DNA of 53,971 bases from DATFPK01 sp035264885 (GCA_035264885.1 DATFPK010000087.1:1-53971); one strand, 5' to 3'; shown: positions 7,489-15,740, counted from the first letter of the stretch. Numbers and translations are program-made. The notes: generated by a model not told the origin, from the sequence alone.

Positions 7489-9167
7489 CAGCCGACCATG
7501 TCCCTGGCCGCGGCACCGGCGGGAATCATCGGGAAGCAGTTCTCCTCGCGGCTGACGCGGACGTCGACCAGGACCGGCCCCTCGGTCTCGAGCGCCTGGC
7601 CGAAGGTCTCCTCGAGGTCGGCGGCCTCCTCGCAGCGCATGCCGGTCGCGCCGAACGCCTCGGCGAGCTTGACCCAGTCGGGACTGGGGCCCATCTCGAC
7701 CGAGCTGTAGCGGCGCTCCCAGAAAAGCTCCTGCCACTGGCGGACCATGCCCATGTAGCCGTTGTTCATCAGGAAGACCTTGACCGGGATGTCGTGGGAG
7801 ACCGCGGTTGCCAGCTCCTGCGCGTTCATGATCAGGCTGCCGTCGCCGGCGAGACAGACGACCGGATCGTCCGGGCAGGCCACCTTGGCGCCGATCGCAG
7901 CGGGCAGGCCGAAGCCCATCGTGCCCAGGCCGCCGGAGTTGATCCACCGACGCGGCCGGTCGAACCCGTAGTACTGCGCCGCCCACATCTGGTGCTGCCC
8001 GACGTCGGAGGTGACGATCGCGTCGCCGCCGGTCGCCTTGAACATCGTCTCGACCATGAACTGGGGCTTGATCTCCCCGTCGTCGCCCGGCTCATAGCTC
8101 AGCGGGTACTCCTCCTGCCAGCCGCGGATCCGCTTCCACCAGGCGTCGAGGCGCGACGTGTCGGTCTGCAGCGCCCGGTATTCGCGGGTCAGCTTCGGCA
8201 GGACCTGCTTCGCGTCGCCGACGATCGGGATGTGCGCCGGGACGTTCTTGGAGATCTCGGCCGGGTCGATGTCGATGTGGATGAACTTCGCCCGCGGCGC
8301 GAACTCCGAGAGCTTGCCGGTGATCCGGTCGTCGAAGCGAGCGCCGATCGCGACGATCAGGTCGGCGTTGTCCATCGCGTAGTTCGCGGCCCGGGTGCCG
8401 TGCATGCCGAGCATCCCCAGCCACTGCTCGTGGCTGGCCGGGAACGCGCCCAGGCCCATGACGGTCGAGGTCACGGGGAAGGCGTCGGAGGCGGCGAGCT
8501 CACGCAGCTCCTCGGAGGCGTTGGCGTTGATCACGCCGCCGCCGGTGTAGAGGACGGGCTGCCGCGCGTTCGCGAGCGCCTTCGCGGCCAGGCGGATCTG
8601 CTTGATGTTGCCCTCGGTGGAGGGCTTGTAGCCGGCCAGGTCGACGGGGTCGGTGCGGGGCTCGTAGTCGATGTCTGCGCGGGACAGGTCCTGCGGCACG
8701 TCGACGAGCACGGGGCCGGGACGGCCGGTCGCGGCCACATGGAAGGCCTCGTGGACGTACTCGGGGATCTGGCGCGGGTCGGTGACCTGAAAGGAGTGCT
8801 TGACGAACGGCAGGGTCGCGCCGAGGATGTCGGCTTCCTGGAAGCCGTCGGTCCCGATCAGCTCGGTCCGGACCTGGCCGGTGACGAAGACGGTGGGAAC
8901 GGAGTCGAGCATCGCGTCGGCGATCGCCGTGACGAGGTTCGTGGCGCCGGGGCCCGAGGTGGCGAAGGCGACGCCTACCCGGCCGGACGCCTTGGCGTAG
9001 CCCTCGGCGGCATGACCGCCGCCCTGCTCGTGGCGGACCTGGATGTGATCAACGTCGGCATCGACCAGGGCGTCGTACGTCGGGAGGTTGGCCCCGCCCG
9101 GGATGCCGAAGACGTGCTTGACGCCCTCGGCCTTGAGCGATTCCATCAAGGCATCGGCTGCGCGCAT
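7488..9167 (-). CDS. ilvB: Acetolactate synthase large (catalytic) subunit
   Basis: IlvB is the thiamine-diphosphate enzyme that condenses pyruvate with pyruvate or 2-oxobutyrate, the first step of valine, leucine and isoleucine synthesis. The 559-aa protein starts with ADALMESLKAEGVKHVFGIP, has the ThDP glutamate in VRHEQGGGHAAEGYAKASG, the FAD-associated segment ATSGPGATNLVTAIADAMLD, and the ThDP motif GDGSLIMNAQELATAVSHD with MNNGYMGMVRQWQ. Length and motifs match the family. A TACGAT box lies 10 nt before the ATG, implying a 5' leader of only a few nucleotides, too short for attenuation by a leader peptide. Confidence 0.97.
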   Translation of the reverse strand: MRAADALMESLKAEGVKHVFGIPGGANLPTYDALVDADVDHIQVRHEQGGGHAAEGYAKASGRVGVAFATSGPGATNLVTAIADAMLDSVPTVFVTGQVRTELIGTDGFQEADILGATLPFVKHSFQVTDPRQIPEYVHEAFHVAATGRPGPVLVDVPQDLSRADIDYEPRTDPVDLAGYKPSTEGNIKQIRLAAKALANARQPVLYTGGGVINANASEELRELAASDAFPVTSTVMGLGAFPASHEQWLGMLGMHGTRAANYAMDNADLIVAIGARFDDRITGKLSEFAPRAKFIHIDIDPAEISKNVPAHIPIVGDAKQVLPKLTREYRALQTDTSRLDAWWKRIRGWQEEYPLSYEPGDDGEIKPQFMVETMFKATGGDAIVTSDVGQHQMWAAQYYGFDRPRRWINSGGLGTMGFGLPAAIGAKVACPDDPVVCLAGDGSLIMNAQELATAVSHDIPVKVFLMNNGYMGMVRQWQELFWERRYSSVEMGPSPDWVKLAEAFGATGMRCEEAADLEETFGQALETEGPVLVDVRVSREENCFPMIPAGAAARDMVG

Positions 9168-9218
9168 GGGACGAGCGATCGTAGCAACGGCCGATTGGCC
9201 TTCAGGGCGGGGGTTTTC

Positions 9219-9235
9219 AGCCGGGGGACCCGGCT
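9219..9235 (-). terminator. Perfect 7-bp hairpin at the end of the gene remnant
   Basis: Arms AGCCGGG and CCCGGCT enclose a 3-nt loop. It sits across the stop codon of the decayed frame at 9234-9236 and 50 bp before ilvB. There is no U tract on the minus strand, so termination is only a possibility; it could equally be a residual structure. Confidence 0.25.
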
Positions 9236-9500
9236 ACTCGGGCCCGCTGGCGCAGCGGTACGGACGGGGCGCGCTGGGGACGGCCGCGGCGGTCGTGCCG
9301 TTGTCCGAGATGACCATCACCACGAGGCTGTGTCGTGGTCGGTGGTCCATTCGTTCGCGCCCAGGGTGATGCCCGGCTGCTGGCGCAAGGCGTCGAGCTC
9401 GGCGAAGCTGGGCAGACGGCGTTGGGCAGCGCCGCCGCAGATGCCGGCAGTGGTGAAGAACGCCGCGTCGCTGCGCACGATGTCCTGCGGACCGGATCTG
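9234..9500 (-). pseudogene. Decayed C-terminal fragment of a DUF1566-like secreted protein
   Basis: Two minus-strand frames join into one protein-like sequence. The first (stop at 9318-9320) contains TAGICGGAAQRRLPSFAELD, then ALRQQPGITLGANEWTTDHD and TASW. The second, shifted by one base near 9318-9330, continues VMVISDNGTTAAAVPSAPRP and then YRC, stopping at 9234-9236. The order Cys - RLPSxxEL - EWT - short Gly/Asn turn - YRC is the pattern of the Lcl/DUF1566 C-terminal domain found at the end of exported actinobacterial proteins. No upstream signal peptide or body of the gene remains in the 60 bp before the divergent hydrolase gene. I read it as a frameshifted remnant; a non-functional coincidence is possible. 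Confidence 0.4.
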
Positions 9501-9564
9501 ACCAGCGGCGGTCACGTCACCGCCGCCCAGGGCGAGCTCTCACCCGCCACCCGAGGTGCAAGGC

Positions 9565-9570
9565 TAGATT
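9565..9570 (+). promoter_or_regulatory. -10 box for leaderless hydrolase transcript
   Basis: TAGATT (TANNNT) is followed by 6 nt and then the GTG start at 9577. No Shine-Dalgarno is present. Confidence 0.5.
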
Positions 9571-9576
9571 GGCGCC

Positions 9577-10290
9577 GTGGGCCTGCGGGTGATCGGCGGC
9601 ACGGATGAGTACGCCCCGGGGGAGCGCCATGCAGCCGTGGCTCCCACGGCGGGCCCCGGTGAGCCACGCCGCTTGGTCGTCTTCTTCACCGGGGCGGCGG
9701 GCGACGAGCGCAGGTTCGTGGAGGATGAGTACGCGACGCTGACCGAGGCGCTGGCGGCAGCCGGGTTCCCGGTGATCTCGGCCGAGTTCGGCGGCGGCTA
9801 CGCGTGGGGGAACGACCTCGCGCTCGACCGGATCGACCGCCTCTGGCGGTTCGGCGTGGAATCGCTCGGCGCCCGACCCGATCGGTTCCTCGGCGTCGGC
9901 GTCTCCAAGGGGGCGACCGCCCTGCTGAATTACGCGCGCCGGACACGCGCGGATGTCGCCGCGGTCGCCGCGCTGATCCCGGCCCTGGACCTCGAGGCGA
10001 TCCATGACCGCTCGGCGGAGATGGCGAGCGAGATCGAGACCGCCTATGGCGGTGGCGCTGGTTATGCGGAGGTGGCTACCGAGCACAACCCGATGGCCCA
10101 CGCGGAGGAGTACCGCGGCCTTCCGCTCGCCTGCTGGTGCTCGCTGGACGATCCCGCGATCCCCTTCGAGGAGGTGCGTGAGTTCGGCCGCCGAGCGAAG
10201 GCCGAGCTTCGCCTGTTCGGACCGGCCGGTCACAGCATCGAGGGGCTCGACGCAGGCGAGGTCGTCGAGTTCTTCGCGGGCGTGCCCTAG
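9577..10290 (+). CDS. Alpha/beta hydrolase-like protein
   Basis: The 237-aa protein has the features of a small alpha/beta hydrolase. RLVVFFTGAAGDERRFVEDE (residues about 32-51) resembles the oxyanion-hole strand, FLGVGVSKGATALLNYA (about 109-125) is a nucleophile elbow of the GxSxG type (GVSKG), and LRLFGPAGHSIEG near the C-terminus supplies the likely catalytic His. An acidic residue is available in CSLDDPAIPFEE. No signal peptide is seen, so it is probably cytosolic; the substrate cannot be told. The GTG start is set by the TAGATT box 6 nt upstream. Its stop interlocks with the sqdB stop through a shared CTAG at 10287-10290. Confidence 0.75.
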   Translation: MGLRVIGGTDEYAPGERHAAVAPTAGPGEPRRLVVFFTGAAGDERRFVEDEYATLTEALAAAGFPVISAEFGGGYAWGNDLALDRIDRLWRFGVESLGARPDRFLGVGVSKGATALLNYARRTRADVAAVAALIPALDLEAIHDRSAEMASEIETAYGGGAGYAEVATEHNPMAHAEEYRGLPLACWCSLDDPAIPFEEVREFGRRAKAELRLFGPAGHSIEGLDAGEVVEFFAGVP

Positions 10291-11498
10291 CCGCGCGGCG
10301 CCAGCTCGGACTGGCCGTGGCGGGGCCCGAGAAAGCCGCGGCCTCCGGCCGGATTCCACTTCGTCCGCGGATCGATCGCCCGCTTGACCACACGGTCCTT
10401 GTAGCGCTCAATCAGGTGGAGCATGGAGGTCACGAGCTCCTCGCCCAGCAGGCTCGGCTCGAGGCCGAGGTCGAGCAGCTTCGTGTGGGTCGCGTTGTAG
10501 TAGTGCTGCTCGAGCTCGACCCGGGGGTTTTCGAGATGGCGCACCTGGGGGTCGTAGCCGAGCTGGCGGGCGGCGCCGTCGACCAGCTCGGCCAGCTCGC
10601 CGACCGAGAACTGCTCGGTGAACTGGTTGAAGACCCTGAACTCGCCCTCGTCGGCCGGGCTCTCGACGGCCAGCTCGACGCAGCGCAGCGTGTCACGGAT
10701 GTTGAGGAACCCGCGGGTCTGGCCGCCGGCGCCGTAGACGGTCAGCGGGTGGCCTATGACGGCCTGGACGCAGAACCGATTGAGGACGGTGCCGAAGATC
10801 TCGTCGTAGTCGAACCGGGTGAAGAGGCGTTCGTCGCCGGCGGTCTCGTCGGTCTCCACGCCGTAGACGACGCCCTGGTTCAGGTCGGTCGCCCGCAGCC
10901 CCCAGACCCGGGACGCGAAGTGGATGTTGGTCGAGTCGTGGACCTTCGAGCAGTGGTAGAGCGATCCCGGAAGCTTCGGGAAGGGCAGCGTGTCGCTGCG
11001 CCCCTTGTGGTGGACCTCGATGAACCCCTCATCGATGTCGATGTTCGGGGTCCCGTACTCGCCCATGGTGCCCAGCTTCACGAGGTGGCACGCGGGCACG
11101 TGGTCGCGGATCGAGAAGAGCAGGTTGAGCGTGCCGATCACGTTCGTTTGCTGGGTCTCGACGGCCCTCTCGCGGGACATCATCGAAAACGGCGCCGAGG
11201 GCTGCTCGCCGTAGTGGACGATCGCTTCGGGACGGACCTCGGAGACGACGCCGTCCAGGAAGGGGCCGTCCTCGACCGCACCCTCGAAGCTGCGGATATC
11301 CCGGCCCGCCGACCCCGACCAGGCCGCGATCCGCTCCTCGAGCGGCAGGATCGGGGTGAGTGAGTCGGTCCCCTGCTCGCGGTGCCAACGGCGGCGGGCG
11401 AAGTTGTCGACGACCGCCACCTCGTGGCCCTTGGCCGAGAACCGCAGCGCGGTCGGCCAGCCCAGGTAGCCGTCGCCCCCGAGGATGAGGACGCGCAT
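10287..11498 (-). CDS. sqdB: UDP-sulfoquinovose synthase
   Basis: The enzyme converts UDP-glucose plus sulfite to UDP-sulfoquinovose, the head-group donor for sulfolipid SQDG and for sulfoquinovose-containing glycans. The 403-aa protein is an extended-SDR epimerase-type fold with NAD motif GGDGYLG (7-13). It carries the family-specific stretches YGEQPSAPFSMMSRERAVET, KLGTMGEYGTPNIDIDEGFI, the catalytic YHCSK (Tyr181, Lys185) and Thr144, ATDLNQGVVYGVETDET and FRVFNQFTEQFSVGELAELV. These match plant SQD1 and bacterial SqdB nearly position for position, so the call is strong. A TAACCT box lies 9 nt before the ATG. It is divergent from the glycosyltransferase genes at 11562-15313. Confidence 0.95.
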   Translation of the reverse strand: MRVLILGGDGYLGWPTALRFSAKGHEVAVVDNFARRRWHREQGTDSLTPILPLEERIAAWSGSAGRDIRSFEGAVEDGPFLDGVVSEVRPEAIVHYGEQPSAPFSMMSRERAVETQQTNVIGTLNLLFSIRDHVPACHLVKLGTMGEYGTPNIDIDEGFIEVHHKGRSDTLPFPKLPGSLYHCSKVHDSTNIHFASRVWGLRATDLNQGVVYGVETDETAGDERLFTRFDYDEIFGTVLNRFCVQAVIGHPLTVYGAGGQTRGFLNIRDTLRCVELAVESPADEGEFRVFNQFTEQFSVGELAELVDGAARQLGYDPQVRHLENPRVELEQHYYNATHTKLLDLGLEPSLLGEELVTSMLHLIERYKDRVVKRAIDPRTKWNPAGGRGFLGPRHGQSELAPRG

Positions 11499-11549
11499 GG
11501 CCGCGGGAGGTTAGCCGAGATAGGCGGCCCCGCCGCGCCGGCGCCGACC

Positions 11550-11555
11550 TAGGAT
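11550..11555 (+). promoter_or_regulatory. -10 box for leaderless glycosyltransferase transcript
   Basis: TAGGAT is followed by 6 nt and the GTG start at 11562. The 63-bp gap to the divergent sqdB start also holds the sqdB TAACCT box at 11508-11513 on the other strand. Confidence 0.5.
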
Positions 11556-11561
11556 TCCGCC

Positions 11562-12890
11562 GTGGTGGAGCGCCTCCAGAGCGCCTTCGGCGGTTCCCGC
11601 GCGGCGCTCGCTCTCGCCGTCGTCTTTGCGATCGGGCTCGGTCTCCGCCTCGACTACGCGATCCGGGCGCCGCACGAGCCGGTGGACGACTCCCGCGCCT
11701 ACGCGCGGATCGCCGCCAGCCTCCACGAGGGCGACGGGTTCACCCAGGGCGACGACCCGCGGCACCGGGCCCTCCAGCCTGCCACGAACTACACGCCCGG
11801 GCTGCCGCTACTGGTCGCGGGTGTCTATGAGCTGCGCGGGGAGGTCGACCGAGCCGCCGCCCGCACCGTGCTGGCGATCCTCAGCGCGCTGGCGATTCCG
11901 CTGACCTTCCTGCTCGGCAAGCGGCTCGGCGGTACTGCGGCGGGCCTGCTCGCCGCCGTCCCGATCGCGATCTACCCGGCGCTCCTCGACTACACCGGCA
12001 TGCTGATGACCGAGCCCGTGGGGACCGCCGTCCTGGCCGGCCTGCTGCTCGCCTTCGTCCGCGCCTGCGAGGCGTCCTCGCCCGGGCGCTGGGCCCTCGC
12101 CGGAGTCCTCCAGGGCGCCCTCGCGATGCTCCGCCCCGAGTGCCTCCTGCTGGTCCCGCTGCTGGCCTTGGCCGCGGCGTGGCTGCGGTCGCGTCGCGCC
12201 GGTCGATCCTGGCGGGCGACCGCGGTGCCGGTCGCCCTGATGGCCGGGTGCGCCTGCCTGGTCATCCTGCCCTGGACGGTGAGGAACCTGGTCGTCCTCG
12301 ACCGGCTCGTGCCGCTTTCCACCGGTGGCGGTCAGCTCCTCTACCAGGGCGGCTATGTCCCGGCCGGGCCCGACAGCGAGGACATCACGCCCACCCTGCT
12401 CGAGGAGCACCCGTGGATCCGCCGTGAGCTTGGCCCGCTGCCCGGACCGATCTATCGCGGCCAGGTCGTCGAGGAGCTGGCGGCGCGGGAATACCCGGGT
12501 GAGGACCCCGACGTCGCGTTGCGCCGGATGGGTCGCGACCAGTACTTCGACAACCTGACCGAGCAGCCGCTCGACCTCGCCGCCTTCGTAGCCGGCAAGG
12601 TCTGGCTCGCCTGGACCGGGACCGTGCGGACCGTGATGGAGCGCCCGGTCTGGAAGGCCTTCCACCTGTCGCTCATGGCCTTCGCGCTGATCGGGCTGGT
12701 CCTCGGCCTGCGGCGTCGGAGTCCGGAGGCGGTCGCGATCGCGGTGGTCGTCGCGACCGCAACCCTCTCTCAGGCCGTGTTCATCGCCTCGCCGAGGCGA
12801 GTCCTCCTGGTCCTGCCGGCGGCCTCGGCGCTGGGCGGGCTCGGCGTCACGTGGCTTGCGGCGCGGGCCCGCGAGGCCGCGCGGCCCTGA
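11562..12890 (+). CDS. GT-C type membrane glycosyltransferase (ArnT/PMT-like), copy 1
   Basis: The 442-aa polytopic protein has roughly ten hydrophobic helices. After the first helix comes a loop with paired acidic residues (APHEPVDDSRAYARIAASLH, residues about 37-56), the position of the catalytic Asp in GT39/GT83 lipid-phosphate-dependent transferases. A conserved luminal segment LPWTVRNLVVLDRLVPLSTG lies near residue 235, followed by a soluble loop. Such enzymes move a sugar from a polyprenyl-phosphate donor to an acceptor on the outer face of the membrane; the sugar and acceptor are unknown here. It is a tandem paralogue of the next gene and precedes a GT2 that could make the lipid-linked donor. 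Confidence 0.75.
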   Translation: MVERLQSAFGGSRAALALAVVFAIGLGLRLDYAIRAPHEPVDDSRAYARIAASLHEGDGFTQGDDPRHRALQPATNYTPGLPLLVAGVYELRGEVDRAAARTVLAILSALAIPLTFLLGKRLGGTAAGLLAAVPIAIYPALLDYTGMLMTEPVGTAVLAGLLLAFVRACEASSPGRWALAGVLQGALAMLRPECLLLVPLLALAAAWLRSRRAGRSWRATAVPVALMAGCACLVILPWTVRNLVVLDRLVPLSTGGGQLLYQGGYVPAGPDSEDITPTLLEEHPWIRRELGPLPGPIYRGQVVEELAAREYPGEDPDVALRRMGRDQYFDNLTEQPLDLAAFVAGKVWLAWTGTVRTVMERPVWKAFHLSLMAFALIGLVLGLRRRSPEAVAIAVVVATATLSQAVFIASPRRVLLVLPAASALGGLGVTWLAARAREAARP

Positions 12891-12898
12891 GCTGGGCC

Positions 12899-12904
12899 TA
12901 TCGT
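12899..12904 (+). promoter_or_regulatory. -10 box inside the glycosyltransferase cluster
   Basis: TATCGT is followed by 7 nt and a GTG at 12912. It overlaps the alternative GTG at 12903 and so favours 12912 as the start. It suggests the second glycosyltransferase can be transcribed on its own. Confidence 0.4.
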
Positions 12905-12911
12905 GGCGCCG

Positions 12912-14252
12912 GTGAAGAAGCGCCTTCGTGAGCTCTGGTCCGGCGCCGTCGCCCGCCACGGCCGCACGACCCTGATCCTGCTCGCCGTGATCATCACCGT
13001 GGGACTCGGGCTGCGGGCGGAGCGGGTGGTGAACCCGAACGCCGACCCCGGCGACGACGCCCGTGCCTACTTCGCGCTCTCCAAGGCGCTCTACGAAGAC
13101 GGCTCCTACGGCGGTCCCGAGTTCCGCGACTCGAGCGACTGGTCGCCGGGGGCGCCACTGCTCTACGCAACGGCGTTCGCCGCCACCGGCGGTGCCAGGG
13201 AGGGCACGGCGCGGGTCGTCGAGGCGATCCTCGGCGTCCTCGCGATCCTCGTCGCGTACCTGCTCGGCAGGCGGATCGCCTGCGGCCCCGCCGGGCTGAT
13301 CGCCGCCGCCGGCGTCGCCGTCTACCCGCCCTTCATCCACTCCACCGGCGCGATGCTGAGCGAGCCCCCGGCGATCTTCACCCTGCCGGCCGGGATCCTC
13401 GCCTTCCTCTGGGCGGCCGACCGCCGCGGTACCTGGGAGTGGACGGTCCCGGGCCTGCTGCTCGGCCTGACGGCGCTGATCCGTCCCGAGTACGCGCTGC
13501 CGGCGGGATTGCTGGCGGTGGCCGCTCTCTGGGTCGTCTGGCGGCGGACCGGTCCGCGGCCGGCGCTCCTGGCGACCGGAGCCCTGGTCGCCGCGATGCT
13601 CGTCCCGATCGTCCCCTGGACGGTCCGCAACGCCATCGTCCTCGACCGGGCGGTCCCGATCTCGACCGGCGGCGGCAAGGCGCTCTACGTCGGCACCTAC
13701 CTCCCCGCGGACGGCGAGTACCAGCGGGTCAAGGCAGCTCTCGTCGAGCGCTTCGAGGGGCGGATTCTCGAGCCCGGCTCCGAGGAGTTGGACCGCGTCA
13801 ACCCCACACCCCTCTTCGACCGGATCGCCGAGCGGTACCCGGATCTGCCGCGCGACGAGGCGCTGGGCAAAGCCGGCCGCGAGCAGTTCTGGGACTACGT
13901 CGGTGATCAGCCTCTTGATTACGGGGCGATGACCGCCCGCAAGGTCTGGCGGGTGTGGAGCAGCGGGGTCGGCGAGGCGATGGAGTCCGGCCCGGGCCGC
14001 GTGGTCCAGGTGATCCTCGTCCTGCTCGGCCTCGCAGGATTGTTCCTGCTGGTCCGCCGGGGGCACCTGCTGGAGGCCGCCGTCTTCGCGATCCCGATCG
14101 CCGCGGTCACGTTCGTCGGCGCGGTGTCGCTGGCCAGCAACCGGCGCAGCGAGGTGCTGATGACACTCGTCTTTCCGCTCGCCGGCGCAGTGCTTGCGCG
14201 TGCCGGGCGCAACCTATCCTTGTCGCGCTCCGAAGCGCCCGCGCCGCCATGA
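12912..14252 (+). CDS. GT-C type membrane glycosyltransferase (ArnT/PMT-like), copy 2
   Basis: A 446-aa paralogue of the preceding gene. Shared landmarks are the first-loop acidic pair (NPNADPGDDARAYFALSKAL), the helix-loop VPWTVRNAIVLDRAVPISTG and a C-terminal hydrophobic block of helices. The first loop also carries SSDWSPGAPLLYATAF, comparable to the loop of copy 1. Start: GTG at 12912 is preferred to 12903 because a TATCGT box lies 7 nt before it and would overlap the earlier codon. Its stop overlaps the start of the GT2 gene (ATGA). Divergence between the copies is considerable, so they may use different acceptors; this is inference. Confidence 0.72.
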   Translation: MKKRLRELWSGAVARHGRTTLILLAVIITVGLGLRAERVVNPNADPGDDARAYFALSKALYEDGSYGGPEFRDSSDWSPGAPLLYATAFAATGGAREGTARVVEAILGVLAILVAYLLGRRIACGPAGLIAAAGVAVYPPFIHSTGAMLSEPPAIFTLPAGILAFLWAADRRGTWEWTVPGLLLGLTALIRPEYALPAGLLAVAALWVVWRRTGPRPALLATGALVAAMLVPIVPWTVRNAIVLDRAVPISTGGGKALYVGTYLPADGEYQRVKAALVERFEGRILEPGSEELDRVNPTPLFDRIAERYPDLPRDEALGKAGREQFWDYVGDQPLDYGAMTARKVWRVWSSGVGEAMESGPGRVVQVILVLLGLAGLFLLVRRGHLLEAAVFAIPIAAVTFVGAVSLASNRRSEVLMTLVFPLAGAVLARAGRNLSLSRSEAPAPP

Positions 14253-15313
14253 TTCCCGCCGACCTCCTCCCGCCCGAGCTCACCGCCCTGCGTGCCGCGG
14301 GCCTGCTCGCCGCCGCCTGCATCATCGCCTTCGCGGTCCTGCGGCGGCGCACCCTTCGCAACGCCGACGTCCTGATCCTGCTCCTCGCCGGCCTCGGCCT
14401 GGCGATCGTCTCCGGCACCGAGCTGACCGACGCCCTGCTCGAGGCGTTCTCGTTCGAGCGCGGCAACGGGGGCCGGATCCTCGGCCTCGCAGTCTTCGCG
14501 ATCTTCATCCTCTTCGTGCTGATCCTGCGGTCCCTGGCGCAAAGCGGCCGCAACACGCGGGAGCTGTCCGCGGTCCTCGAGGGGCTCGCCTGGGACGAGT
14601 TCAGGAACGCCGACCTGCCGCGCCGGTTCGCCGGCAGGATCGCCGTCCTCGTCCCCGCCTACAACGAGGCCGACAACCTGGGCTACGTCCTCGACCGGAT
14701 ACCGGAGCAGGTGTTCGGGCGCGAGACCGCCGTGCTCGTCGTCGACGACGGCTCGCGGGACGGGACCGGCGAGGTCGCCGCGCGGCACGGCGCCTGCGTC
14801 GCCCGCCACGTCATCAACCGCGGCGGCGGCGCGGCCGTGCGAACGGGGTACCGGCTGCTGGTCGATTCCGGCGCCGAGATCGTCGTGACGCTCGATGCCG
14901 ACGGCCAGCATCTGCCGTCGGAGATGGAGCGCCTCGTAGGGCCGGTGCTCGAGGGCGAGGTGGACGTCGCCCACGGCTCCAGGGTGCTGGGCGAGGCCGA
15001 CCGCAACGACCTCTCCCGCGAGCTCGGCATCGTCCTCTTCAACCGCCTGGTCTCGTTCATCACCCGCACCAAGGTCAGCGACTGCTCGAACGGCTTCCGC
15101 GCGGTGCGAGCCAGCGTCCTGCCCCAGCTGGTCCTGCGCCAGGAGCAGTTCCACACCTCCGAGTTCCTGATCGAGGCGATCAAGCGGGGGGTCCCGGCCA
15201 AGGAGGTGCCGGTCACCGTCGAGCGCCGTCTCCACGGGCACTCGAAGAAGCCCGCCGTCGTCCGCTACGGCCTCGGCTTCGCCAACGCGATCGTCAGGAC
15301 GTGGCTCCGCTGA
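14249..15313 (+). CDS. DUF2304-like membrane domain fused to GT2 (dolichyl-phosphate-mannose synthase-like)
   Basis: The 354-aa protein has two parts. Residues 1-115 carry three hydrophobic helices separated by RRRTLRN and RSLAQSGRNTREL, resembling stand-alone DUF2304 membrane proteins. Residues about 128-354 are a GT-A fold: RIAVLVPAYNEADNLGYVLD, the UDP-binding LVVDDGSRDGTGEVAARHG, VINRGGGAAVRTGYRLLV, the metal-binding TLDADGQHLPSEM and FRAVRASVLPQLVLRQEQFH. Such enzymes usually load a sugar onto polyprenyl phosphate on the cytosolic face. The ATG overlaps the upstream TGA. With the two GT-C genes it forms a plausible donor-plus-transferase set. Confidence 0.82.
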   Translation: MIPADLLPPELTALRAAGLLAAACIIAFAVLRRRTLRNADVLILLLAGLGLAIVSGTELTDALLEAFSFERGNGGRILGLAVFAIFILFVLILRSLAQSGRNTRELSAVLEGLAWDEFRNADLPRRFAGRIAVLVPAYNEADNLGYVLDRIPEQVFGRETAVLVVDDGSRDGTGEVAARHGACVARHVINRGGGAAVRTGYRLLVDSGAEIVVTLDADGQHLPSEMERLVGPVLEGEVDVAHGSRVLGEADRNDLSRELGIVLFNRLVSFITRTKVSDCSNGFRAVRASVLPQLVLRQEQFHTSEFLIEAIKRGVPAKEVPVTVERRLHGHSKKPAVVRYGLGFANAIVRTWLR

Positions 15314-15363
15314 GCCCCGTGCCCGGTTTGCACCTCCTGGGCGTCTGAGCCGGGATCCGGTAC

Positions 15364-15648
15364 TCAGGGGGTGCTTGGGTGGCGGACGTCGGCGCGGTCG
15401 GGGAGGTAGAGCTCGGTGCCGCAGCGGGTGCAGACCTGGACGTAGAGCTTCTGGGTCTTGCCGCACGCCGGGCAGGTGCGCTCGGGCTCCGTGTCCTCGT
15501 TGCGGTGGAGGATCACCGCGATCAGCCCGGCGACCGGAAGGATCGTGCCGATCAGGAACCACAGCCAGAACGAGCCGCCCTTGCCGCGACCGATGAATCC
15601 GGTGGCAAGACCGAACGACACGGCGATGACCACGTACTCGTAGCCCAC
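15364..15648 (-). CDS. Small membrane protein with C-terminal zinc ribbon
   Basis: The 94-aa product starts at a GTG (15648), giving VGYEYVVIAVSFGLATGFIG (N-terminal Met in place of Val). Two hydrophobic helices at residues about 4-17 and 26-44 are followed by RTCPACGKTQKLYVQVCTRC, a four-Cys zinc ribbon of the CxxC-x10-CxxC type. The second half is cytosolic if the ribbon binds metal. No enzymatic role can be assigned. It is convergent with the GT2 gene, 50 bp away. The start is uncertain because no clear Shine-Dalgarno or -10 box is seen. Confidence 0.7.
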   Translation of the reverse strand: MGYEYVVIAVSFGLATGFIGRGKGGSFWLWFLIGTILPVAGLIAVILHRNEDTEPERTCPACGKTQKLYVQVCTRCGTELYLPDRADVRHPSTP

Positions 15649-15740
15649 ACGTCCATTCTGCCGTGCCTGGACAGGCACGTGCTCAAGCGCCCGCGCCCGG
15701 CCGCCGAAAACCGCCTGGGACCCCACCCGGCCGATTCCGC

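Noticed and set aside
9234..9515. Val/Ile-rich leader peptide (SLVVMVISDN) upstream of ilvB as an attenuator
   Set aside because: The ilvB TACGAT box gives a leader of only a few nt, and the sequence is explained better as a gene remnant. The hairpin at 9219-9235 lacks a U tract.
15314..15363. CCGG-GAT-CCGG palindrome between convergent GT2 and zinc-ribbon genes as terminator
   Set aside because: Four-bp arms are too short to stand out in this base composition.
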